Shown piece after piece: positions 8,229-14,881 of a stretch of 37,604 nt of DNA. How positions within the stretch are numbered: position 1 is the stretch's first letter; each line of letters opens with the position of its first letter. Location: the NCBI GenBank assembly GCA_964520885.1, contig CAZFQD010000004.1, positions 1 through 37,604 of the forward strand, written 5' to 3'. Below the pieces are notes generated by a model. That model saw nothing but the letters and a program-made list of their open reading frames with translations, ran no database searches and was not told where the DNA came from. A program made the translations under genes and the position numbers. This DNA comes from CAZFQD01 sp964520885 (GTDB lineage Bacteria; Bacillota; Clostridia; Oscillospirales; SIG519).

Positions 8229-8273
8229 TCCCTTCAAAAAATCGTTACTAAGGAATGAAAATTTTAAAACATT

Positions 8274-8294
8274 AAGGACGAACTCTTCGTCCTT
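8274..8294. repeat. Perfect 9-bp hairpin repeat in mraZ-rsmH leader
   Basis: AAGGACGAA (8274-8282) pairs with TTCGTCCTT (8286-8294) around a three-base loop. This is the same geometry as the hairpin at 1421-1441. There is no U-tract on either strand directly after it. It sits in the 140-nt space between mraZ and rsmH. Confidence 0.65.
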
Positions 8295-8368
8295 CAAAAA
8301 AAAATAATAAAGGAGAATTATTATATGAAAAGAAGAGATTTGTAAAAATTATTATGCTGCTACATTAA

Positions 8369-8788
8369 TTAAAAGCCGATTTTTTCCATAGCGGTTGCGA
8401 TATTATCAGCAGTTAATTCACTACTTATTGCGTTCCATTTATCTCTATCCCAAATTTCAACTCTTGAAGACACGCCAATTACAACAACATCCTTAGATAA
8501 AACAGCATATTCTCTTAAAGCCTGAGGAATTAAAATTCTTCCTTGTTTATCTAACTGTGCTTCAAAAGCACTTGAAAAGAAAAACCTCTGTAAGTTTCGA
8601 GCTCCTGCCATTTCTAATTGAGCAATTTTTATCTTAAAATTTTCCCATTCGGAAATAGAATATACAAACAAACTATTATCAAGACCTTTTGATACGATGA
8701 AAGTGTCCCCTAATACTTCTCTGAAGTTTGAGGGAATACATAGTCTGCCTTTATTATCAATATTGTAAAGATATTCACCTATTAGCAT
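8369..8788 (-). CDS. mraZ: Transcriptional regulator/division protein MraZ
   Basis: MraZ is the conserved first gene of dcw clusters: a ring-forming DNA-binding protein with two swapped-hairpin AbrB-like halves that represses its own operon. The 139-aa product shows both halves: IDNKGRLCIPSNFRE (about 10-24) and LDKQGRILIPQALREYA (about 78-94), each with the DxxGRxxIP core. The start is ATG 8788, with AAGGAGGGAATAGC just upstream. The region ahead of it contains a good promoter and four GTG boxes at 10-nt spacing, which fits autoregulation. Downstream genes follow in the same direction. Confidence 0.97.
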   Translation of the reverse strand: MLIGEYLYNIDNKGRLCIPSNFREVLGDTFIVSKGLDNSLFVYSISEWENFKIKIAQLEMAGARNLQRFFFSSAFEAQLDKQGRILIPQALREYAVLSKDVVVIGVSSRVEIWDRDKWNAISSELTADNIATAMEKIGF

Positions 8789-8810
8789 GCTATTCCCTCC
8801 TTAAGTATTA

Positions 8811-8850
8811 CTCCACTTTTCACCACAAATGCACACTTTTCTCCACATTT
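8811..8850 (-). promoter_or_regulatory. Predicted MraZ operator: four GTG boxes with 10-bp period
   Basis: On the minus strand four consecutive decamers read AAATGTGGAG, AAAAGTGTGC, ATTTGTGGTG, AAAAGTGGAG. Each has GTG at positions 5-7. A fifth GTG lies 12 nt upstream. They sit just downstream of the -10 box and ahead of the mraZ start. Known MraZ proteins bind three or four short G-rich direct repeats, one helical turn apart, at this place. The assignment is inference from pattern and position. Confidence 0.75.
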
Positions 8851-8856
8851 ACACTT

Positions 8857-8884
8857 ATTATAGCACTTTTTTTTAAAATTGCAA
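8857..8884 (-). promoter_or_regulatory. dcw cluster promoter (mraZp)
   Basis: TTGCAA (8884-8879), a 16-bp spacer and TATAAT (8862-8857) on the minus strand form a sigma-A type promoter. The same TTGCAA-16-TATAAT arrangement precedes gdhA. Transcription would start near 8850, giving a leader of about 60 nt carrying the GTG boxes. Confidence 0.75.
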
Positions 8885-8929
8885 GAGTTTTTTTAATTTT
8901 TTTTTAATTTTTTTCTTATTATAAAAAGC

Positions 8930-8986
8930 AAAAAAATAAACCACAATATGTAGGGCTTTGATAATAAATCACCCTATATATTGTGG
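8930..8986 (-). terminator. Intrinsic terminator of the antiporter transcription unit
   Basis: A 15-bp stem (8986-8972 with 8955-8941, a single G-U pair in place of a Watson-Crick pair) has a 16-nt loop and is followed on the minus strand by TTTATTTTTTT. It lies about 100 nt after the antiporter stop and just ahead of the mraZ promoter, so it separates the two units. Confidence 0.75.
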
Positions 8987-9083
8987 CATTGAAAATGTGA
9001 GTAAAAAATATTTTTTTTACCATCCCCATATATTAACTTTATAGATGTTTAGAAAACTTTAATTTATCAAAGTTTAATGCTTA

Positions 9084-10283
9084 TTATCTTTTTACATCTA
9101 TTTTATGAACTGTAATTTCTCCTGCTTTTTCCAAAGAAAACTTTGCAACAGCAGGTCCGATTATTGAATAAATAAATGTTGAGCATAAAATTATTACTCT
9201 TATTTGCGGAGCATAATCGGGGACAACTGTTCCCGCAACTACAATCAAGCCCAATGCAACTCCTGCTTGTGGCATTAGCGTAGGGCCTAAATATTTGCAT
9301 ATTTTATCATTTTGCTTTGTAATTTTCCCGCCAAACCAAGCCCCAAGTGTTTTCCCAATGACACGCATTATTACATAAGCAAGCCCAATTAATCCAATCC
9401 CACTCAATGCAGAAATTTCAAATCCTGCACCTGAAATGACAAAGAATATCATAAAAATCGGAGGGGAAAACGATTCAGTTATTTTTGCAATGCTATCAAT
9501 ATCTTCATAAATATTTGCAAGCATACCACCTAATATCATACAAGCTAACAAAGATGAACCGTGCAAAATTTGTGCTGACCAATATGTAATTAACATTAAT
9601 GCAGTAATAATACAAAGTCTATTTGATGATTTTTTGAACCAACGAAACATCAATTTCATTACAATACTAAACAAAGCACCCAAAATAAACGATATAACTA
9701 TTTCATAAATAGGGCTTAAAATGGAAAAGAATATATTAGTATCGCTATTTGCGGACATCATTTTAACTATTGTAGCAGCAAAGCCAAAGCCAATTAGTGC
9801 AACGGCGTCATCAAGTGCCACAACGCTCATTAACATTGAAGTTAGCGGTCCTTTTGCCTTATATTGATTAATAACCATTATTGTTTGAGCAGGAGCAGTA
9901 GCCGCTGCAATGGCACCTATTATTATGGAGAATTTTACATCAAAACCAAATAAAATTAAACTTCCTGTTACTAATATAATTGCACCAAAAGATTCGGCAA
10001 TAGCAATTATTATTGGAGCCATTCCAACCTTTTTAAAATAACTTAATTTTAATTCACTTCCTATTAAAAATGCAATAAATGCTAACGCAATATCAGATAT
10101 TATTGAAAACCCATTTACCATATTTATTGGTATAAAATCAAAAAATGATGGTCCTAATAAAAGTCCGGCAATTAAATAACCTGTTACATTTGGGAGTTTC
10201 ACAAACTTTGCGAGCCTTCCAAAAATTAATCCACTAAAAAGTATGACAGCAATTTCAATAATGATTTTAATTTCCAATTTCAA
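9084..10283 (-). CDS. CPA2-family cation/proton antiporter, no cytosolic RCK domain
   Basis: A 399-aa integral membrane protein with about 12 hydrophobic segments and the CPA2 (KefB/NapA-like) pattern: GRLAKFVKLPNVTGYLIAGLLLGP in the first helices (about residues 22-45), FLIGSELKL, and the VALDDAVALIGF segment whose paired acidic residues match the ion-binding site of electrogenic antiporters. It ends shortly after the last helix, with no TrkA-N or RCK regulatory domain. The likely start is TTG 10283, just after AGGG, overlapping the end of the upstream PII-like gene by 17 nt; the frame extends to 10304. Tight coupling suggests the small protein is its regulator. The transported ion (Na+ or K+) cannot be told from sequence alone. 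Confidence 0.9.
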   Translation of the reverse strand: MKLEIKIIIEIAVILFSGLIFGRLAKFVKLPNVTGYLIAGLLLGPSFFDFIPINMVNGFSIISDIALAFIAFLIGSELKLSYFKKVGMAPIIIAIAESFGAIILVTGSLILFGFDVKFSIIIGAIAAATAPAQTIMVINQYKAKGPLTSMLMSVVALDDAVALIGFGFAATIVKMMSANSDTNIFFSILSPIYEIVISFILGALFSIVMKLMFRWFKKSSNRLCIITALMLITYWSAQILHGSSLLACMILGGMLANIYEDIDSIAKITESFSPPIFMIFFVISGAGFEISALSGIGLIGLAYVIMRVIGKTLGAWFGGKITKQNDKICKYLGPTLMPQAGVALGLIVVAGTVVPDYAPQIRVIILCSTFIYSIIGPAVAKFSLEKAGEITVHKIDVKR

Positions 10284-10620
10284 AAATTCCCTTCGTATAA
10301 TCAATTGGCACGCTAAATACTACTCCAGTGTCTTTAGCACTAAGGTCTCCCACAACACTTTCAATGGCACTTATAACTTCTGACAGTTGATTGTCCTGAA
10401 TAACTGTAAGAATAATATTGTTTTTTTCTCTTTCTGGATTTAAAAACACTCTAAGCGAACCTAATAATGGAATTTCATCTTCATCGTGGGAACTATTTAA
10501 TAATCGAGCCATACCAGCACTTTCTATCACGGTCGCACCGCATATTTTTCTATGAGCAAACTCAGTTAATAGATCATCTAATTTTTCTGTTTTGTTTAAT
10601 ACAAAAAATAATAGTTTCAT
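10267..10620 (-). CDS. Small PII-like protein coupled to the cation antiporter
   Basis: The 117-aa soluble protein has a predicted beta-alpha-beta plan: strand MKLLFFVLN, helix KTEKLDDLLTEFAHRK, strand GATVIESAGMARLL, then a loop, ILTVIQDNQ, helix SEVISAIESVVGDL, and a final strand GVVFSVPI. This resembles the ferredoxin-like fold of PII and PII-like regulators, including the xGATVIxSxGM segment before the effector loop. PII-like proteins typically sit beside the transporter they gate and sense a nucleotide. Here the stop overlaps the antiporter start by 17 nt, which fits that role. The start is ATG 10620 with TTTAGGAGGA just upstream. Fold assignment is by eye; the effector is unknown. Confidence 0.7.
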   Translation of the reverse strand: MKLLFFVLNKTEKLDDLLTEFAHRKICGATVIESAGMARLLNSSHDEDEIPLLGSLRVFLNPEREKNNIILTVIQDNQLSEVISAIESVVGDLSAKDTGVVFSVPIDYTKGIFEIGN

Positions 10621-10675
10621 AGTTTCCTCCTAAAGTTTTATATAAAATATTTTGTAAAATAATTTTTTTATCTAC

Positions 10676-12526
10676 TCATTTGTCAAATATAAACTTGTTG
10701 TTGTAAAAATTTGAGTTTTTGTTTAGTTCATTGAACACCTCATCAACACCATACCTCTCCATCAGAGTAGGCTCTCCTGAAAAAAGGTTTGTTCCCAATC
10801 CTAACCTATTATTCTCAATTATAATTCCTATACTTGCCAATGCAGTGGGAAACATATCAAAAGTTGCAAAATCCCTATTTTTAATATATTCGCTATTCAC
10901 TGCTGAGTTAATAAATGCATTATAAACGGTTCGCGTATAATTTTCATCCAAATCATTAAAGAACTCGGGATCCATACTCAAATGATCTCCTGTTATGACT
11001 ATAGTAGTATTTTTATAGAAATCCTGTGTTTTAATCCACTCAATAAATTCTGATATCTGGCGACTTGCACAAGCTATTACATTTGCATACTGTTTATCAA
11101 AATCATTCCGACATAAATTACATACATACCCGCCAATATGATGGGTATCTACCGTCAACATTGTAAAATTAAAGGGCTTATCCTGCTTGGCAAGCTTAAT
11201 TATTTCTTTCTTTGCATATTTGTAAAGTATTTGATCTTCAAAGCCCCACCACACTTTATAATCTGAAGGTATTATACCATCGTCAATCGCTGAATAATAA
11301 TCAAGCACTCTATAATTGCCATGTTGCTCAAAAAAATCTTTCCGTCCTCCGAATTCTGCATCAGAACCTACAAGAAGCGTTTGGTTATAACCTTGTTCCT
11401 TTAAAATATCACCGAGTGAATATGCTCCGGGTAAAAACTCACTATACTTACCATAAGAATTTCCTTCAATGGGAATCTTCAAAGGAATTCCACAAGTATT
11501 AGAAACCATTGCGGCTACTGTCCAGCCCGTTCCGGGTGCTTGCAAGGCTCCACCTAATTTACTTGTATTAGAAAAACTAATGTTTTCATTGGACAACCTT
11601 GTCAACTCTGGCATCAAATTTTCAGGCTGTGCACCTCCAAATTCCTCAGACATATAAGTGTTTTCAATAGATTCCATATATATATATATCAAGTTTCGCT
11701 TATTTTCCGGAAAGTTTATTTTTGCAGTTTTAGTATCTACAAAATTTTCTGCAATAAATGAGGAATCCTCATATGCATAAAAACAATAATTTATTATGTC
11801 TATTTTTACCGCGAAAAATACAATGCTAACTAAAAGAATTATTGCTGTAAATGATACAATAAATCTCTTTATTAACTTAAAAGGGAAAACTCTTAATGCT
11901 AACTTTTTACTAAATATAGAAAGTTTTAAAAGCACTTCTTTCTTCCAGTGAAAATTAACTACAAATACAAAAAGTACAACTAAAAGAATAGAGAATACTA
12001 TGCACTGCAAAATAAAACTATATACGAAACTTTCATTTGCCCCTTTTATAGAAAGTTTCATCTGGAAAAGAATTTTCTCTAAAGTAACTAATCCAAAATT
12101 ATTTTTCATCCATTCTGTCGAAAGCAGAAATATGAAAGATAAGAAAAGCATAATAGAAGAAATAATATTTCTTACTATATTTTTAATCTTTTTCTTTTTT
12201 GATAACTCTATATGTTGGTTGTAGATGTGTGAAACCTTAATTCCTACACTAATATTGCAAGATAACAACGCCATTATAATCGCCAATAAAAGCGAAAGAG
12301 AAATATACTTTAATGAAAAAAAACCGCTAAATGAAAGGGCTCCTATATCAATAAACCCATAATCGTAAAATAAACACAAAACTATTATCACAATACAGTT
12401 TATTAACAATGTCCAAATGCAATATTCAAATAAAGTACCAACAATGCTCTTTTCTTTTTTCTTCAAATAGCTTCGCAAAGCTACTGCAATTAACGGTGGG
12501 AAAAACATACATAAAAATTGAAACAT
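10676..12526 (-). CDS. LtaS/OpgB-type phosphoglycerol transferase (sulfatase-fold, membrane-anchored)
   Basis: 616 aa: an N-terminal membrane part of five or six helices (about 5-20, 33-52, 72-90, 120-136, 168-190, 219-241), then an extracytoplasmic sulfatase-fold domain. Catalytic features of the lipoteichoic acid synthase family are present: Glu285 in YMESIENT, the nucleophile Thr333 in PGTGWT, and the metal site in VITGDHLSMD. Such enzymes move sn-glycerol-1-phosphate from phosphatidylglycerol onto a glycolipid, polymer or glucan. The GGYVCNLCRND loop and LQAPGTGW segment look more like the OpgB/MdoB-like Firmicute branch than canonical LtaS, so the acceptor is uncertain. The start is ATG 12526 after AAAGGAGAA. 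It follows metK by 62 nt; a TATAAT in that gap may provide its own promoter. Confidence 0.88.
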   Translation of the reverse strand: MFQFLCMFFPPLIAVALRSYLKKKEKSIVGTLFEYCIWTLLINCIVIIVLCLFYDYGFIDIGALSFSGFFSLKYISLSLLLAIIMALLSCNISVGIKVSHIYNQHIELSKKKKIKNIVRNIISSIMLFLSFIFLLSTEWMKNNFGLVTLEKILFQMKLSIKGANESFVYSFILQCIVFSILLVVLFVFVVNFHWKKEVLLKLSIFSKKLALRVFPFKLIKRFIVSFTAIILLVSIVFFAVKIDIINYCFYAYEDSSFIAENFVDTKTAKINFPENKRNLIYIYMESIENTYMSEEFGGAQPENLMPELTRLSNENISFSNTSKLGGALQAPGTGWTVAAMVSNTCGIPLKIPIEGNSYGKYSEFLPGAYSLGDILKEQGYNQTLLVGSDAEFGGRKDFFEQHGNYRVLDYYSAIDDGIIPSDYKVWWGFEDQILYKYAKKEIIKLAKQDKPFNFTMLTVDTHHIGGYVCNLCRNDFDKQYANVIACASRQISEFIEWIKTQDFYKNTTIVITGDHLSMDPEFFNDLDENYTRTVYNAFINSAVNSEYIKNRDFATFDMFPTALASIGIIIENNRLGLGTNLFSGEPTLMERYGVDEVFNELNKNSNFYNNKFIFDK

Positions 12527-12588
12527 AAAATTCTCCTTTTACCTTAGTTAATAATATTATATAACATTAAAATAATTAATGGTTTTCT

Positions 12589-13758
12589 TTAAATCTCACT
12601 TTTTAATATTTCCGACAAAGAAACATCTTCCCAAAGCACTCCTAAATCCTCTCTGCCCATATGTCCATATGCGGCAAGATTTCTGTAAATTGGTGCTCTT
12701 AGCTTTAATCGTTGTATTATTGCGGCGGGGCGAAAATCAAAATACTTGTTAATCAATGCATCAATTTTACTTTCTTCAATTGTATTTGTGCCAAAAGTAT
12801 CAACTAATACTGAAACTGGATGTGCAACTCCAATAGCATAAGCAAGTTCAACTTCACATTTGGTTGCTAATCCTGCTGAAACTATACATTTTGCCAAATG
12901 CCTTGCGGCGTATGCACCTGAACGGTCAACCTTTGTTGGGTCTTTTCCAGAAAAAGAGCCTCCTCCGTGTTTTCCGTAGCCACCGTAAGTATCCACTATT
13001 ATTTTTCTGCCTGTAAGCCCGCTATCTCCTTGTGGTCCACCTATAACAAATCGTCCTGTCGGATTTACATATAATTTTGTGTTGTTATCAAGTAAATGTG
13101 AAGGAATAATTGGTTTAATTACTTCTTCTATTATTCCCTCTCTAATATCCTTTAAGTTTGCACTTTCTTGGTGCTGAGAGGAAATTACAATTGTATCCAC
13201 TCTAACTGGCTTTCCGTCATCATATTCAACTGTAACCTGTGTTTTTCCATCTGGACGCAAAAAGTCAAGCACACCTGTTTTTCTGACAACACTAAGTCTT
13301 TTTGCCAATTTATGTGCTAATGATATTGGCATTGGCATAAGTTCTGGGGTTTCGTTACAAGCAAAGCCAAACATCATACCTTGGTCGCCTGCTCCAATAT
13401 CAGTTATATTTTGCTCCTTTGTTTCAAAGGAATTGTCTACACCCATTGCAATATCAGGAGATTGCTCATCAATTGAAGTTAAAACAGCACAAGTATTATA
13501 ATCAAAGCCAAATTCTGCACTGTCATAACCAATATCTTTTACAACTTTACGCACTATTTTAGGAATTTCAACATAGCAATTAGTAGTAATTTCGCCCATA
13601 ACAAGCACAAGTCCTGTTGTGCAAACAGTTTCGCAAGCAACTCTTGCATTGCTGTCTTGTTCTATTATTTCATCTAAAACTGCATCTGAAATTTGGTCAC
13701 ATATTTTGTCTGGATGCCCTTCTGTAACCGATTCCGAAGTAAAAAAATTCTTGTTCAT
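12589..13758 (-). CDS. metK: S-adenosylmethionine synthetase (MetK)
   Basis: MetK makes SAM from methionine and ATP in the cytoplasm. The 389-aa product begins with FFTSESVTEGHPDKICDQISDAVLD and contains GEITTNCYV, GAGDQGMMFGFA (the ATP/methionine loop), the HGGGSFSGKDPTKVDRS box and DLGVLWEDV at the end; all are hallmark segments and the length is normal. The start is ATG 13758 with GAGAGGATAG upstream. A SAM-I riboswitch with its own terminator precedes it, so synthesis is predicted to shut down when SAM is plentiful. About 80 nt of repeat-containing DNA separate the riboswitch terminator from the start codon. Confidence 0.98.
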   Translation of the reverse strand: MNKNFFTSESVTEGHPDKICDQISDAVLDEIIEQDSNARVACETVCTTGLVLVMGEITTNCYVEIPKIVRKVVKDIGYDSAEFGFDYNTCAVLTSIDEQSPDIAMGVDNSFETKEQNITDIGAGDQGMMFGFACNETPELMPMPISLAHKLAKRLSVVRKTGVLDFLRPDGKTQVTVEYDDGKPVRVDTIVISSQHQESANLKDIREGIIEEVIKPIIPSHLLDNNTKLYVNPTGRFVIGGPQGDSGLTGRKIIVDTYGGYGKHGGGSFSGKDPTKVDRSGAYAARHLAKCIVSAGLATKCEVELAYAIGVAHPVSVLVDTFGTNTIEESKIDALINKYFDFRPAAIIQRLKLRAPIYRNLAAYGHMGREDLGVLWEDVSLSEILKSEI

Positions 13759-13794
13759 AGTAATCTATCCTCTCAACTTTCCACTTTTATATGC

Positions 13795-13840
13795 GGACAC
13801 GATATATCGTGTCCCTACTGATCGCTGGTCACTAACCACT
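13795..13840. repeat. Perfect 20-nt palindrome plus heptamers between riboswitch and metK
   Basis: GGACACGATA/TATCGTGTCC (13795-13814) is a perfect palindrome followed by CTAC, the same trailer as the hairpin at 1421-1441. Three 7-mers follow (gatcgct, ggtcact, aaccact; 13820-13840), reaching the riboswitch terminator. In the mRNA the palindrome would fold into a strong hairpin in the metK leader. Confidence 0.8.
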
Positions 13841-13866
13841 AAAAAACCCTCTTAAAAGAGGGCTTT
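13841..13866 (-). terminator. SAM-I riboswitch expression-platform terminator
   Basis: On the minus strand CCCTCTTTTAAGAGGG (13862-13847) forms a GC-rich stem followed by TTTTTT (13846-13841). It directly follows the S-box aptamer and precedes metK, the expected layout of a SAM-OFF switch. Confidence 0.92.
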
Positions 13867-13880
13867 TATTATCTGAAAAA

Positions 13881-13979
13881 CCCCTCATCTATCGGAACAC
13901 CGTAGGAATTGGCACCTTGCAATTTCTTGCAGGTTGTCGGGTTTCATTGGGCCTTTTCCCTCCACCTCTCTTGATAAGG
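13881..13979 (-). promoter_or_regulatory. SAM-I (S-box) riboswitch aptamer
   Basis: Minus-strand landmarks of the S-box core appear in order: CTTATCAAGAGAGGTGGAGG (5' P1/P2 with kink-turn), GGCCCAATGAAACCCGACAA (P3 region), AAGGTGCCAATTCC, then the closing CCGATAGATGAGG. SAM binding stabilises P1 and releases the downstream terminator. Upstream of metK this is the classical arrangement. Confidence 0.96.
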
Positions 13980-13998
13980 TTTATTTAATTATAATTCT

Positions 13999-14026
13999 AT
14001 TATAATACTAAGTTCAAATTTGTCAA
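13999..14026 (-). promoter_or_regulatory. metK promoter
   Basis: TTGACA (14026-14021), a 16-bp spacer and TATAAT (14004-13999) precede the riboswitch by about 20 nt. The -35 box overlaps the stop codon of the upstream membrane-protein gene (TGA, 14025-14023), so the two transcription units abut with no free space. Confidence 0.85.
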
Positions 14027-14538
14027 GCAACAAAAGCTAAGAACTTGAAAAAACCATATACGGCTCCTGTTACAATTACATCAGCAATAAATACACCTAA
14101 TAATATATGTAAAAAAGCATCTTTAAATTTCATTTCTAATAATGTAGCAATTAAAGCACCCGACCAAGCACCTGTAACAGGCAAAGGAATTGAGACAAAA
14201 ATGGTAAGCCCAAAATATTTATATTTATTAACTTTGTGAGATTTCTTTAATGCTCTTTTTTCAATTTTATTAATTAAACGGTCAAAAAAATTTAATCTTC
14301 TCAATAGAACGAATATCTTTTGAATAAATAAAAGAATAAAAGGTATTGGTATCATATTTCCTAATAATACGAAAATAAAAGTTTTATACCAAGGTAAGCC
14401 CAAACTAAATCCAACAGGAATGGCTCCTCTTAATTCAAATATTGGAATCATCGCTACAATAGTAACAACAAATTCGCTACCCAATGATTTTAAACTATCA
14501 ACAATTTGCTGTAATAAATGCTCCAAATTATTAATCAT
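14023..14538 (-). CDS. Small multidrug-export family membrane protein (COG2426-like)
   Basis: 171 aa with about four hydrophobic stretches. The paired motifs FELRGAIPVGFSLGLPWYK and SIPLPVTGAWSGALIA are the two re-entrant-loop signatures of the family annotated as putative small multidrug export proteins (Sm_multidrug_ex), distantly like DedA. The real substrate is not established for most members, so an export role is a family label, not a demonstrated function. The start is ATG 14538 after GGAAGGAATG. It has its own promoter (14612-14640) and no terminator before metK. Confidence 0.82.
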   Translation of the reverse strand: MINNLEHLLQQIVDSLKSLGSEFVVTIVAMIPIFELRGAIPVGFSLGLPWYKTFIFVLLGNMIPIPFILLFIQKIFVLLRRLNFFDRLINKIEKRALKKSHKVNKYKYFGLTIFVSIPLPVTGAWSGALIATLLEMKFKDAFLHILLGVFIADVIVTGAVYGFFKFLAFVA

Positions 14539-14550
14539 TCCTTCCTATTA

Positions 14551-14571
14551 GAAATCGGATGTCGGAAATGT
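14551..14571. repeat. Short heptamer tract upstream of the export-family gene
   Basis: Three 7-mers, gaaatcg, gatgtcg and gaaatgt, lie in the 5' leader directly ahead of the ribosome-binding site of the minus-strand gene. Confidence 0.6.
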
Positions 14572-14611
14572 TTAGACGAATTTACCTCAAAATTCTTTAA
14601 CTTTTAAAGTG

Positions 14612-14640
14612 ATTATAGCATATTTAAATATACTTGTCAT
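14612..14640 (-). promoter_or_regulatory. Promoter of the export-family gene, spacer is a near-palindrome
   Basis: ATGACA (14640-14635), 17-bp spacer, TATAAT (14617-14612) on the minus strand. The spacer region 14618-14633 (GCATATTTAAATATAC) is a 16-bp palindrome with one mismatch, a position where a repressor could sit, though AT-rich palindromes also arise by chance. Confidence 0.65.
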
Positions 14641-14822
14641 TATTTTTCAAAGGTTTTTGTGCAAATCATATTTTTTCAAAAACTAAAATCAATTAAAAAA
14701 TGAAATTTATTATTCAAAATGAAGGCAAAATATTATGAACTTGCAAAATATGAAGTTTTTTTTGCATTTTTGGGGTAAAACTAATAAAAATAACGGAAAA
14801 ATGAATTTTATTAAAAAAAGTA
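14641..14822. other. AT-rich intergenic stretch between divergent promoters
   Basis: This is the middle of the roughly 340-base gene-free region between the export-family gene and gdhA. It is very AT-rich with A- and T-tracts, which are likely to be bent and could act as UP-element-like sequence for gdhA. I see no gene, RNA or clear operator in it. Confidence 0.5.
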
Positions 14823-14850
14823 TTGCAAAAAAAATTTTCTATGTTATAAT
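14823..14850 (+). promoter_or_regulatory. gdhA promoter
   Basis: TTGCAA (14823-14828), 16-bp spacer, TATAAT (14845-14850); the gdhA start lies about 30 nt downstream. The boxes are identical to those of the mraZ promoter. Confidence 0.8.
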
Positions 14851-14881
14851 ATAAACATAATATTAATTGGGGGTAATAACA

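Noticed and set aside
8311..8345. Plus-strand mini-ORF (AAGGAG then ATG AAA AGA AGA GAT TTG TAA) in the mraZ-rsmH leader
   Set aside because: The ribosome-binding site and ATG are well spaced, but the peptide is six residues, antisense to the dcw transcript, with no promoter or attenuator structure for it.
14641..14822. Small RNA or leader peptide in the AT-rich region before gdhA
   Set aside because: No stem-loop with a T-tract, no promoter of its own and no ORF with a ribosome-binding site could be found.
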